Shown piece after piece: positions 23,801 to 34,240 of a DNA stretch of 64,000 nt. A program made the translations under genes and the position numbers. Numbering within the stretch: position 1 is the first letter of the stretch; every line of letters starts with the position of its first letter. The notes under the pieces were generated by a model. The model was not told the origin of the DNA, did not search any database, and saw nothing but the letters and a program-made list of their open reading frames with translations. The DNA is from Erythroxylum novogranatense (Eukaryota; Streptophyta; Magnoliopsida; Malpighiales; Erythroxylaceae): assembly GCA_029891385.1 (NCBI GenBank), contig CM057229.1, positions 4,589,001 to 4,653,000 of the forward strand. The letters run 5' to 3'.

Positions 23801-26233
23801 TTGCATTCTTTGTTGAGAAATTCTTTGTGTTGTAAATGATTTCAAATTTTAGTTACGAAAAGGTTTGAAAAATTAGAATTTTCGAATATTTTGAAAGTGT
23901 TTATAAAATATCTTTCATGTAAAGGTTTGAAAAAAATTAAGATTTCCAAATACTTTTGGAATTACTTTTAAAAAAATGGTTTTTGAAAATGTTTGAAAAT
24001 TTTGAGATTTCCGAATACTTTCGGAATTAGTTATAAAATAATGTTTATAAAAGTGTTTGAAACATGATGATTTCTGAATGTTTTGGAAATTGTATAAAAA
24101 TATCGTTTAGGCAAATGTTTGAAAAACAAATCTGATTTTCGAATATTTTAGGAGTGTTATAAAGAAAGGTTATGATTTTTGACTATTCTGAATTCGTTAT
24201 AAAGTAGTGATTATGTAAATGGTTGAAATGAATTGCTTGATTTTGAATGTTTTTAAGCTTTGTTGCAAGTTGTGAATGTTTGATAAATTAAGGAAATTTC
24301 TGAAATTACGAAAAATGATACAAAGGTTCAAATTCTTGTTTTCAACTGCTTTGTGAAATTGATTGAAAAAGTTGGAAAGTATTGAATTTTAATTGTTTCC
24401 GAATGTTTTGGAAAATGTTACGAGTTTTAAAATGTAAAAACATTCTAAAATTCGATGATTTTGTAATGATTTAAGAAATTGTTTAATTTATTCGATTTGT
24501 TATTTTCGATAAATTTGAGAATTAATGAAAAGGGTTTAGGATGATTTGAATAAAATGTTTTTAATTGTTTACATTCTTGATTTTGAATGATGTGAGAAAA
24601 ATTGAGAAAATTGTTAAATTAAATGTTTTGAATGTTTTGATTAATTGATGAAGTTTTTGAATGAATTGATAATTATGAAAATTGTTTGAATTGCTAAATT
24701 ATATATTTAAAAAAATTTGTTTGATTTATGATTTTAAGGAATTACTATGATGCTTGCATTCTTTGTGTTTAAATGTGTGAGATTCTAACAATTGTGCATT
24801 CTTGAATGCTTGAGAATGTGTTATGTAATTGCTATGTGAAATTATGTGTAGTTGTGAATGTCAGTGAGTCTAGTTAGACACGATTTGAAAAGATTTCGAA
24901 ATGTGCCTTCGGGCAATCCGAATTTTTGTTTTCGATTATGTGTATTATGTGGGTTTGGTTAGGTCCCTTCCGTATGAATCAGTGCACTATCTCCCTCTGA
25001 TAGCCTTCTCCCGGCTGCCCGCAAATGGCTTAGGAGTTCCGATTTCGGACTCCCCTCCGTTCACGGCTGCACAGAATCGCTATGCGGGAATGTGCAGTAC
25101 GTTCTGTTAGGACCGACCCAAACCATTTGATGTGCTATGTGTTTTATTTTGTTTATGTTTGTGATGCATTTATGTTTTCGAAATTGTGCATGATTTGGAA
25201 GAACAATTGTGAGATTTTGAGAAATGAGTTTTGAAATCGTGAGAATTTTGGAAATTGATTGAGAATGTTTTGAATAAATGGAAAGGCCAAAGAACTAAGT
25301 TTTGAAATTCTTGCTACTGAGAAATGTTTATAAATGATAAACATTAAAAAAATGATTTTTGCTTATTTTCGAGTATAAATATGTTATCCACGAGTTTAAA
25401 GCTCACCCCCTTTCATCCCCATCTCCGGTTTTCGGCGGGAGATCGGATGGAAAACGATCATGACTTGATTCGATTTGTGCATGTTTTGTATTTGTGTGTA
25501 AAGTTTGATGTTAGTGTATTCTTTTCGGATTGTAAACAAATGCTGAAATTGAGAATGGATTTGAGTTTGTGTATGATCATGGAATTGAAATATGTAAGTC
25601 AATTATGGAGTTGTATTTTGTATTGAGGTGAATATGAATGGATTTGTTTATGAATAGTAAAGTTTATACTTATGATTGGATTGTGTTGGATTGATTTATG
25701 AATTGGATTGAGAATTATGGAAGTGTTAGGTATAGATGTGTGTTCTGTTTGGTGTTTTGGATTCGGACGGAGGCCCGATGATTCTGTGTTGTGTTTGGAA
25801 ATTATAGAAGTGTGTAATTTCTTTTGCAGATTTTTGGGCTGTACAAAATACAACTGTTATGCTGCCCGATTTTCGATAAAATCGGGTTATGGCCAAGTAA
25901 GAAGTATAATAGGTTTTGTTATAAATGAGATAAGAATTTTGGTATGGATAAAATTTTGGGATGTGTATGTTTGTATAAGATGATGATTTGAGATTTGCAC
26001 GAGGATGAATTAGTCTGTTTTGATTGTTCAGTTCGTTTTGAGATCCATTTGTTTTCTCTGTGCAATTCGTTCCGCTACTTGGTTTTTTTTGCCTTATGTT
26101 TTTCGGATTCGATTCTTTCGTTTGGTTGTTTCCGCACGAGTTTGATTGCGTCTCCGTCGCTTAGTTTCGCTTTCGCTATTGTTTTTCGTTTTGTTTTCCG
26201 GTTGGGGTTTGGTTTTCAGATCGGGTCCCAACA
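20842..26233 (+). repeat. LTR D (5392 bp)
   Basis: Starts TGTTGGACCCCG and ends GGGTCCCAACA, followed by the right CTTAA. About 140 bp present in B and C is missing near 26027 (after GATTGT). Donor-like GTAAGT at 22748-22753, TATAAATAT at 25374-25382. In its 5' part it shares variants with LTR A. Confidence 0.9.
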
Positions 26234-26238
26234 CTTAA
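26234..26238. repeat. Target site duplication, right copy (CTTAA)
   Basis: Matches 3475-3479 exactly. Confidence 0.9.
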
Positions 26239-26240
26239 TA

Positions 26241-26399
26241 AGCACTACAATTCTGCCATATAAGGTTGCTTAGTTGCAGGATTCAAAGTAAATGCAAATC
26301 AAGGTGGATCTTTAAGGTAGCTTAGTTAGCCTATGCAAACCACTATATTCACTGCAATAATAAATGAATAAAAAAGCACTACAATTCTGCCATATAAGG
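26241..26399. repeat. Direct repeat in the CACTA 3' region
   Basis: A 25 bp string beginning AGCACTACAATTCTGCC occurs at 26241-26265 and again at 26375-26399. Between them GATTCAAAGTAAATGCAA (from about 26280) repeats sequence also found at about 3443-3460 on the other side of the LTR complex. The role is unknown. Confidence 0.6.
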
Positions 26400-26758
26400 G
26401 ATCTTTAATATTAGATCACTAACTATTGCTATCTATCAATTCTTACAAATCTCTAAATCTAAAGTTTAGAAGATCATCGAATTACCTGTCAATGTTGCTG
26501 AAGATGTCAACTGAAATTGTTTATCTGCAGAACAAGTTACAACAAAAACATATTTTCAAGCTTTGTTATAGAACAAGTTACAAAAGAAACATATTCTCTT
26601 GTTCATTATGGTGACAGCATATTAATCCTTATCTAAACAGAAAAAAGATACTGTTGTTGCCTACATTCATTCTCACTACCAAAATTGATAAACTTATAAT
26701 GCAGCTATATGAAGTGAAGAGCATGAAATAATTATTGGTGGCATAAAACACTGCATAT
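26400..26758. other. Noncoding CACTA 3' region
   Basis: AT-rich with an internal short duplication (GAACAAGTTACAA at about 26530 and 26572). No gene is supported here. Confidence 0.4.
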
Positions 26759-26827
26759 AAGTTCATTGATAAGTTGAAGAAGAAGGGTTATGAAGTCCTC
26801 TACATGGTTGATGCTATTGATGAGTAT
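26759..26827 (+). pseudogene. Captured HSP90 fragment, copy 1
   Basis: In the frame starting at 26759 the DNA encodes KLKKKGYEVLYMVDAIDEY preceded by KFID. This block belongs to the middle domain of eukaryotic cytosolic HSP90, where it is highly conserved. The match stops abruptly after the tyrosine, where HSP90 would continue with an alanine or similar, and the flanks show no further HSP90 sequence. It is a short exon scrap carried inside the CACTA element, not a gene. A second overlapping scrap lies at 41552-41599 on the other side of the transposase. Family assignment rests on memory of the motif; a protein search would settle it. Confidence 0.75.
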
Positions 26828-27009
26828 TTTCATCTACTCTTATTAGCCTACCTAATCAACTTGTTATATGATTAGGTTCGTATAAGTTCTGGACACCACG
26901 TACAAAGTTAACTGGTGTGAAAATAAGACTTGAAAATTGGTTCACAACATTAAGAATGTGATTAAGCAATGAAGATAAAACAACAAAGGCTCAAGTGCAG
27001 AATAAGAAT

Positions 27010-28460
27010 TTATTCATGATCACCATTGGTGGACTCCTCGAATACAATATCACATTCATTTTCACTACTGCTTGTCTCTAAGTCATCCAAATCGTCATTC
27101 AAACATTGCTTGGAATTCAATACAATATTATTTATTACATCAATAGCAATATCATTGCGATCTAAAAACTCTAAGGTACATTCCTGGACTTCCACTGGAG
27201 CTTCAGAAAACTCCTCATCGTCATTTGCATCTTCTTCATTACCATGCAATGGGATATCATACGCACGTCTAACTTCACATTCTTGCACAATCCGCCAATT
27301 TGGACCCAGTAACAAATCTTCCATTAAGAAAACTTGTTTTGCTTGGTTTGCCAAAATAAATGGGTCATCCTTGAACCAAAACTTAGTAACGTTGATGCTT
27401 TTTAGAACGATGTTGATCCTCATATTCGAATTCCCAAGATCGTACCATTTGCATTTGAAAAGCACAACACTTTTACCTCTAACATATTCAAGCCTGATAA
27501 TATCTGTCAGCATCCCATAAAATGTAATATTATCTTCCCCATAATTTCCTAACACTGCAACACCACTATTTTGTGTTATCCTTCGCATGTCACGGGCTTC
27601 AGTTCGAAATCGCATGCCATTTGTATTGCATACAGTATACTTGTAGACCAAACTATGAGGTCCACATGCTAATGCATACAAAGATTCAAACATGTTTCCT
27701 TCACGGGAGCTACTTAATGTCGTCATCTATAACAAGAAATGAAAATTAGTTAATAATATATAATTATTAGTGAACACCACGTACAAATAATCTACTTACC
27801 CTATGCTTGAACCATGAAGAAAATTGTTCTCTATGTCTCTTGTCAACATGCAATGGACTTTGTTGCATCAGCTCATCCATGTGCTCACTATGGGTCATCA
27901 TAAATTTAGTCACAATTCTATGAGATATCTCTACTTATCACATATATTAATTTCAAAAAAGATTAGAAAAACTTACTCAATAAAGGCCCTAATCTCAGGA
28001 CAATTCATAAGCACATACCAATGTGCAATCGCTAGTTCATTTGTAGGAAGAGCAATTATTTTGCTAGCACCAATCGGCTTGCATTGTTGGAAGAATACTG
28101 ATATGTCACTACCATCAAACATATCATTTATTCGCTCTGTCACGTTGAAGTTTGTTTCAATTCCTTTTAAATACATTGAACAGAATGTCATGCACTCTTT
28201 AACAACATACGTTTCTACATTTGACCCTTCTGGACATGCTTTATTTCTAACAAATCCCTTCAGTGTACCTAGGAATCTGAAAAAATGATTAACCATGATT
28301 AGATAGGTCATTAATTTACTTAACTTTTAAAAGTTATAGGATCAATTAAAATTATACCTCTCAATTGGATACATCCATCTATACACAACCGGTCCACCAA
28401 GTAAGGCTTCATTTGGCAAATGCAAAGCCAAATGTACCATCACATCAAAGAACGCCGGTG
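27010..28460 (-). pseudogene. CACTA transposase, 3' part (end of DUF4218 and DUF4216)
   Basis: This is the downstream half of the Tnp2-type transposase gene whose upstream half is at 38344-40526. Reading leftward, the first exon (28460-28358) encodes FFDVMVHLALHL, typical of DUF4218, up to a GTATAA donor. A likely intron at 28277-28357 ends TTTTTCAG; the next exon (28276-27977) encodes FLGTLKGFVRNKACPEGS and CMTFCSMYL. A second likely intron is 27888-27976 (GTAAGT to TAG), then a short exon (27887-27800) with HREQFSSWFKH, a third intron at 27727-27799 (GTAAGT to ATAG), and the last exon (27726-27010) containing the DUF4216 block GVAVLGNYGEDNITFYG..LFKCKWYDL. The stop is at 27010-27012. Exon joins keep the frame. 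The 3' half looks intact, but the gene is dead because of the insertion and upstream lesions. Confidence 0.85.
28456..28460. repeat. Target site duplication of gypsy element, left (CGGTG)
   Basis: CGGTG precedes TGTAACATCCCG and is repeated at 38344-38348. Confidence 0.95.
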
Positions 28461-29535
28461 TGTAACATCCCGTCACCGATAAGATGGGTACAGTTCTTTG
28501 TATACGTATATTTGGCATGTGCATGCATTATAGAATTTTGTATAATTGACAATTATTGTACTGGCATTTGTACGTACATACATGTATGACATACTTCTGA
28601 TTTGATTTGGATAGTGTGGATTTGGAAATGATTAGGGAAAGTATGATAATCAGGTTACATTAGGTTCGAGAATTGAATTTGAGTTAGAAATGAAAGTTAG
28701 GAAATTGAATTATGAAATTGGAATATATGATTATGAGTTTTCTATTTTTGAGGATTTATAGGAATTTTTCTGGAATTTTCGGAGCAATAGGCCCGGATCG
28801 AAAAATTGATCAATGACTAGTTAATTGGATTTTTAGTTCCGAAATTGATTATCCAAAGGCACGGATAGGTTAGAAATTTGATTTGAGGAATTAGGGTTTA
28901 GCCATTGGAATTCGGGAGAAATTAGAATTAGAAACTGACTTGAGGTGGTTCGGATCGGACTTGTGGCAATTAAATTTGCCAAACATGTCTTAGTTTAAAT
29001 CTTTTATTTAAAGCCTTAGCCTTTGAAATCTTGCTCCACGATGCTCCTCCATTTTGAAAGAAATCATAGGTTTTCTCTTGATTCTTCTTCCTCTTTCCAT
29101 CATCGTGGATCTTCCTCGTGGATTGGCTTCTTCTTCCACCTTTGATTGTTCCCTTTGGATTGGGTAAAGAAGAGTTGAAGATGGGTTTGAGTTTGGTGAT
29201 TGTCGTGGGTGTCGTTGAGCTTTGATTTGGTGTGATCCTTGAAGATTTGAGGTTATTAATCAAGTAAGTTACTTATTTCTTGTCTTATATAGTTTGATTG
29301 GTTGATTTATAGAGTTATTTAGGTGATTTAGCATGAATATTTAAGGATTTGGCATTTAGGGTTTCCGATGGTTATTTTCGTTGATTTTAGGGTTGAAATT
29401 TTGGGAATAATGGTTGTTTGATGAAATAGAAGCTAAAGATTGGTTGTATGATGTGTATGGAATTATTTAGGAGTGGTTTGTATGGAGAAAATCTGGATTT
29501 GGAGTTGTTATCAGCCGAAAAATTGGAAATTTCTG

Positions 29536-29765
29536 GGCGTGTTCATGACCGCACGCCTTGCCACGGATAAAGAACACGCTGGCGAAAGCAAATTGCTCCA
29601 CACGCCATGACGAGCGGAAAAAGCTTGCCATGAACTGGAGAGAGCGCGTGTCGCGACATACAGTCGCGTCACGCATGCGAAGGACGCGTGGTTCGCCACG
29701 GCGAAGACGAAGGAAAAAGGGGAGCTCGCCGCGACTAGGGAGCAGACGCCGCGGCGAGGAAGGCT
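29536..29765 (+). repeat. GC-rich variable block in the 5' LTR
   Basis: A CpG-dense stretch (GCTCGCCGCG, GCCGCGGCGAGG) inside otherwise AT-rich LTR sequence. The matching block of the 3' LTR (about 36873-36980) is only about 100 bp, although both LTRs were identical at insertion. A related block lies in the minus-strand solo LTR at 61690-61925. Confidence 0.75.
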
Positions 29766-30382
29766 GATTTCCGAAAGTGAAATTTTAGGTTTTAAGTTTT
29801 GGGGATTTAGGAATTGGACAATTCAATTAGTTATGGATTAAATTCAATTTGGAGATTATGAATTCGGAAATTAGAATTTGAGATTGGGAAAATTCGGATT
29901 TGTGTCGGAAATGTCATACCATGTATAGTACGTACATTATTCGATTCATATGCATCATTGAACATTGGAAATTGATACAATTAGTAATGTTATTTATATT
30001 TTGATTGTTATAGCGACTCAAGTGGATCGCCGATCGTCTAACGTAGGCGAGACTTCCCAGCAGTAGCTCGGAAGTTCTGAGGTGAGTAACCTAGTTGGTT
30101 TCTCAACCTTTATGTGTTTATTTTATGCATTAATGCCATGTGGAGTTGAGGACAGATTATATGTGTTTGTTTTGATTAATTTCGGACCACAGGTGTTCGA
30201 AATATTTGAGATGTGCTATAGAAGTGTAAAGTGTGCATTAATTGTTAATAAGTGGTTTCAAATGTAAATTGGATAGTGATATTAGGTCAGGCACGATTTG
30301 GGAGATTTGTAACATGTGCATTCATGCCATTATGCATGATCAGATAATTGACAGTTGTGACCGGTGCAACCACTATATATGA

Positions 30383-30485
30383 GAGCTTTAAGCTCAACGC
30401 ACAGGGCTTTATGCCCAACGATTTTTAGAGCTTTATGCTCAACGTATTAGGGCTTTTGAGCCCAATGTTTTCGAGCCAATGGCTC
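30383..30485 (+). repeat. Cluster of five short hairpins in the 5' LTR
   Basis: GAGC-TTTAA-GCTC (30383-30395), GGGC-TTTAT-GCCC (30404-30416), GAGC-TTTAT-GCTC (30428-30440), GGGCT-TTTG-AGCCC (30450-30463) and GAGCC-AAT-GGCTC (30473-30485) follow each other every 21-24 bp, mostly joined by CAACG-like linkers. Stem bases alternate between A-T and G-C while pairing is kept. The 3' LTR repeats the cluster at 37599-37700 with one stem base changed (ACTC instead of GCTC). Confidence 0.85.
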
Positions 30486-31128
30486 AGCGTATATGAGTTC
30501 AAAGTATGCATCACAACAACGAAAGAAAATGAAAGAGTCACATGCACATTGCATATATGAATGTTTACATGTGAATTGTGTGAAAGGCATATCACCTTAT
30601 AAATGTGAAATTGATTTGCATGTGATTTCTTGTTTGTGATATTATGCGATCTTGTGTGATTTTCGGATATGCATGAGTTGGGTGGACCATCGATGATGGT
30701 TTCTCACCGAGTTATAAACTTACCCAACATTGCATTTATTTTTCGAGATGATGATAGTTTGACTCTAGCTCCAATCAGTGAGACTTTTCTCTTTGTTGTG
30801 TGCGGCGAGAGGAGCATGGCCCAATGTCGGTCGATTGGGGATCTTTTGGGATATTTTGGGATGACATAGTTAGGAGTTATGTTAGTTCTTTTGAGACTTA
30901 TGCAGCTTGTAAATATGGTGATGATGTATTGATGGTTTTATGAAATGAATGAAAAGGATCTTTTGGTTTTAAAAATTTAGTGAGCGTGATATTACCGCTT
31001 AATTATATTGATGCCATGAGGTTTATAGAAATGATAGATTGGTAGTGCACGCTAAATGCGTAGGTTATGCATCAGACGACCTCTGAGCGCCCGGTGTATA
31101 CTTTACGGTGAAGGGGCGCTACATTAGG

Positions 31129-31140
31129 TGGTATCAGAGC
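31129..31140 (+). promoter_or_regulatory. Primer binding site (tRNA-iMet)
   Basis: TGGTATCAGAGC five bases after the 5' LTR, matching the 3' end of plant initiator methionine tRNA. Confidence 0.93.
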
Positions 31141-31213
31141 ATGGTTTGGCATCTTTTGAGAATAGAGTATCTTAGGCTTGAGTTTCATAAGAAAAGAAAG
31201 AAATTGATCGGAA

Positions 31214-32341
31214 TTGCGATTTTGTTGTAGGTCATCCGTCTTTGGTGATCAGGTAGATCACTCAGCTGACCAAGGATCAGTCGGAGCGAGTAGGGAGTCT
31301 TCTGTACCTCTGCATGAGGAGCAGCCTCCTAGAGCTCCCATGAGACGGGAGCGGAGGTATGATCGTCTGCATAAGCAGGGAGCTGTGAATTTCTATGGCA
31401 GCACAGACCCTGCTGAGGCTGAGGGTTGGTTGGAAAGGACCGAGCGGGTCCTAGATCAGATGGATTGCGACCCTGAGGAGCGTTTCGATTATGCCGTTTC
31501 TTTGCTCCAGGGTCCAGCTTACTAGTGGTGGAAGACTATCCCGGGTAGTTCCACCAGACCTTGTGTGTTGACTTGGGATGATTTCCTGAGAGCCTTTTGG
31601 GATAATTTCATGCCTAAGGACTATTTGGAAATGAAGATGTAGGAGTTTTTTGAGCTGAGACAGGGGTCCATGTCAGTAGCTGACTACGAGGTCAGGTTTA
31701 ATGAGCTATCAGCATATGCGTCTGTTCTGATTGCCTCCGAGACTGATAGGTGCCGGAGATTTGAGGGAGGGTTTAATCTGGAGATTCGTACCAGGTTATC
31801 CCGGTCGGATATGGGCACCTTTGTGGAGTTGAGATTAGCTGCAGTGAGGATTGAGCAACTTTTGAGACAGAGTCGGGCCGAGACTGGTCAGGGATCTGGG
31901 GGCAAGCGAACTAGTGACAGTCAGGGTAGCTCTGGTAGGAGTTTGAGCAGCCAGAGCAGATTCAGATCAGCAGGGGGATTCAGACAGTCGGGTTCTAGTC
32001 AGAGAGGGAGATTTGGACAGATTGATAGTGGCAGCAGTAGTGGTGGCAGAGGGGCAGGACAGGCTTTGCCGGTTTGCGTACATTGTGATAAGAGGCACAG
32101 TGGAGAGTGCTGGAGAGTGACAGGAGCCTGTTTAGCATGTGGATCTATGGATCATATGATTCGGAGTTGTCCTCTGACTTTGGGAGTTCAGTCAGCCACT
32201 AGTGGGAGAGCTGGTAGTAGCTCGACGGTGCAGCAGAGTCGTAGCAGTGGACCTGGACTTAGGGGCCGAGGTAGAGCCCGAGGTAGAGGCAGAGAGTCCT
32301 TTGTGGGGACAGAGGGACGAGGCAACAGGCCGCAGTCCTAG
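31214..32341 (+). pseudogene. gag: gag of the gypsy element (degenerate)
   Basis: Gag coats the RNA genome in the particle. The retrotransposon gag domain is readable (FYGSTDPAEAEGWLERTERV, then VADYEVRFNELSAYA and FEGGFNLEIRTRL), followed by a Ser/Gly/Arg-rich tail with two zinc-knuckle motifs: CVHCDKRHSGEC (a C-x2-C-x3-H-x3-C variant) and CLACGSMDHMIRSC (normal C-x2-C-x4-H-x4-C). In-frame TAG codons at 31523, 31640 and 32339 break it; the one at 31640 replaces the glutamine expected in MQEFFEL. The true start is unclear: no ATG begins the conserved frame near 31214, so the start codon may be lost or lie upstream through splicing. Confidence 0.85.
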
Positions 32342-32356
32342 GCCCGGGTCTACGCC

Positions 32357-32764
32357 ATGACCAGGCAGGAGGCCCAGGATTCTCCCGATGTGGTTGCAGG
32401 TTTGCTTATGCTCTCTGATATTGAGGTTTATGCATTGATAGATCTAGGGTCCACGCATTCTTTTATTGCACCGCATATGGCATGTAGATTGCATGTGGAT
32501 AGGGAGATGTTGCAGTATGGGTTGCAGGTGAGTACGCCTTTGGGTAGTACTACTGCTTTAGGCGAGGTTTGCAAGGGGTGTCTGATTCGAATCGATTCAG
32601 CGGTATTGAGTGCAGACCTGATAGTGTTGCCCCTGAGAGAGATAGATTTGATTTTGGGGATGGATTGGCTCACTGCTCATAGGGCTCTTATGGATTGTTA
32701 TACCAAGGAGGTCGTGTTAGAGTCTCCTGGTCAGCCGAGGGCTGTATTTCGAGGTGTTAGTTAG
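32357..32764 (+). pseudogene. Aspartic protease of the gypsy element (degenerate)
   Basis: Same frame as gag, so gag and pol form one reading frame as is usual for this lineage. The active-site region reads ALIDLGSTHSFI, where the family normally has DSG or a close variant; leucine at that place is unusual and may inactivate it. The flap and second hydrophobic block (DLIVLPLREIDLILGMDWL) are preserved. A TAG at 32762 separates it from reverse transcriptase. Confidence 0.85.
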
Positions 32765-32779
32765 GCAGTACCAGCCAGG

Positions 32780-33784
32780 ATGATTTCATCCATGAGTGCT
32801 CTGAGATTGATGCGAGGAGGTTATGAGGCTTATTTGGCGCATGTGGTGGACTCTAGAGTGCAGCAGAGTTTGCAGGATGTCCCTGTGATCAGGGAGTTCC
32901 CAGATGTGTTTCCCGAGGAGTTACCGGGTTTGCCACCGGATCGGGAGACGGAGTTTGAGATAGACCTCATTCCAGGTACCGCTCCTATATCGATACCTCC
33001 GTATAGGATGGCACCGGTGGAACTGAGGGAGCTTAAGGCTCAGCTGCAAGAGTTATTAGATAAGGGATTTATCAGGCCGAGTGTTTCGCCGTGGGGAGCT
33101 CCGGTGTTATTTGTGAAGAAGGAGGACGGGACTATGAGACTGTGCATCGATTATAGGCAGCTTAATCGGGTTACAGTTAAGAATAAGTACCAACTGCCTA
33201 GGATTGATGACTTATTTGATCAGTTGCAGGGAGCTCAGGTGTTTACCAAGTTGGACTTGAGATCCTGATACTATCAGTTGAGGATCGCAGAGGCCGATGT
33301 GCCTAAGAGTGCTTTCAGGAGCAGGTATGGGCATTTTGAGTTCTTAGTGATGCCGTTCGGGTTGACTAATGCCCCGGCAGCCTTCATGGCCTTGATGAAT
33401 AGGGTCTTTCAACCATACCTGGATCAGTTTGTGATCGTATTCATCGATGATATTTTGGTGTATTCGAGGTTTAGACAGGAGCATGCGGAGCATCTGAGGA
33501 TAGTGCTTCAGATTATGGGAGATAGACAGTTGTATGCCAAATTCACTAAGTGTGAATTTTGGCTGGATGAGGTGGTGTTCCTAGGTCACATCGTGTCTGG
33601 TGAGGGTATCCAGGTGGATCCTCACAAGATTGAGGCAGTGAGGAGTTGGGAGATTCTGAGGAGCGTGCCAGAGTTGAAGAGTTTCCTCGGATTGGCAGGA
33701 TATTACCGGAGGTTTGTCGAGGGATTCTCTATGATCTCAGCCCCGTTGACAAAACTTCTGAGGAAGGGTGTGGCCTTTAGTTAG
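32780..33784 (+). pseudogene. Reverse transcriptase of the gypsy element (degenerate)
   Basis: Copies element RNA into DNA. Recognisable blocks in order: [49 protein letters not shown], a TGA at 33266 where GYYQLRI should begin, then [11 protein letters not shown] and the catalytic [20 protein letters not shown] and [11 protein letters not shown]. The catalytic aspartate pair is intact. The TGA replaces a glycine codon (GGA to TGA). A TAG at 33782 replaces the tryptophan expected before TDECQRSF. Confidence 0.9.
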
Positions 33785-34240
33785 ACAGATGAGTGTCAGA
33801 GGAGTTTCGAGGAGTTGATACATCAGTTGACTACGGCGCCGGTGTTAGCCCTGCCATCTGGAGCGGGAGGTTTCGAGGTGTTTAGTGATGCTTTGCAGCA
33901 GGGTTTAGGCTGTGTGCTAATGCAGCATAGGAGAGTCATAGCATATGCTTCGAGGCAGTTGAGATCCCATGAGAGTAATTATCCAGTGCATGACTTGGAG
34001 TTAGCAGCAGTTGTATTCGCTTTGAAGATCTGGAGACATTATCTGTATGGGGAGACGTTCCAGATCTTCACCGATCATAAGAGCTTGAGGTATTTGTTGA
34101 GTTAGGGAGTGCTGAATCTGAGGCAGAGGAGATGGTTAGAGTTGTTTAAGGACTATGACTGCACTATCGAGTACCACCCAGGGAAGGCTAATGTGGTGGC
34201 TGATGCATTGAGTAGGAGATCGCATGGTAGTGCAGCTCAG
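33785..34240 (+). pseudogene. RNase H of the gypsy element (degenerate)
   Basis: Degrades RNA in the RNA/DNA hybrid. Motifs: [18 protein letters not shown] with the first acidic residue, then [21 protein letters not shown] and [12 protein letters not shown], and WLELFKDYDCTIEYHPGKANVVADALSR at the end. A TAG at 34103 stands where a glutamine is expected before GVLNLRQRRW. Same frame as the upstream domains. Confidence 0.88.

Larger units (their letters stand above)
3480..26233 (+). mobile_element. Tandem complex of a non-autonomous LTR retrotransposon (4 LTRs, 3 internal regions)
   Basis: The order is LTR A, internal, LTR B, internal, LTR C, internal, LTR D, all in plus orientation. Each LTR starts TGTTGGAC or TATTGGAC and ends TAACA or CAACA. 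Each internal region starts with a tRNA-Met primer site and ends with a polypurine tract. The period between successive LTR starts is 6365 bp (B to C) and 6378 bp (C to D). One CTTAA duplication brackets the whole 22,754 bp. No gag or pol domain occurs anywhere inside, so movement would have depended on proteins from another element, probably a Tekay-like gypsy, because the GAGGACGAAATT plus polypurine end is shared with the complete gypsy element at 28461-38343. Confidence 0.9.
28461..31123 (+). repeat. 5' LTR of the gypsy element (2663 bp)
   Basis: Starts TGTAACATCCCG, ends GGGGCGCTACA. Landmarks: leader then GTAAGT donor-like site at 29264-29269, GC-rich block at about 29536-29765, GGTGAGTAACCTAG block at 30081, five-hairpin cluster at 30383-30485, and an AGAGTCACATGCACATTGC block at about 30534. 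About 127 bp longer than the 3' LTR within the GC-rich block. Confidence 0.93.

Noticed and set aside
3480..26233. The array as a CRISPR or satellite
   Set aside because: Units are over 6 kb with primer sites, purine tracts and LTR termini, so a retroelement explains it fully.
26243..26266. CACTACAA strings (also at 26377) as the left CACTA terminus
   Set aside because: Only eight bases match the right terminus, the flanking three bases do not match those outside 45482, there are no GACGT motifs nearby, and the same string occurs twice.
27026..27520. A 164-codon plus-strand ORF
   Set aside because: It lies opposite the DUF4216 exon of the transposase, which explains the open frame.
28970..29263. 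A 97-codon minus-strand ORF identical in both gypsy LTRs (also 36306-36599)
   Set aside because: Identity reflects LTR duplication at insertion; it is antisense to the leader and has no known domain.
29558..29767. Arg-rich short ORFs in the 5' LTR GC block
   Set aside because: Absent from the 3' LTR copy and explained by CpG-rich composition.
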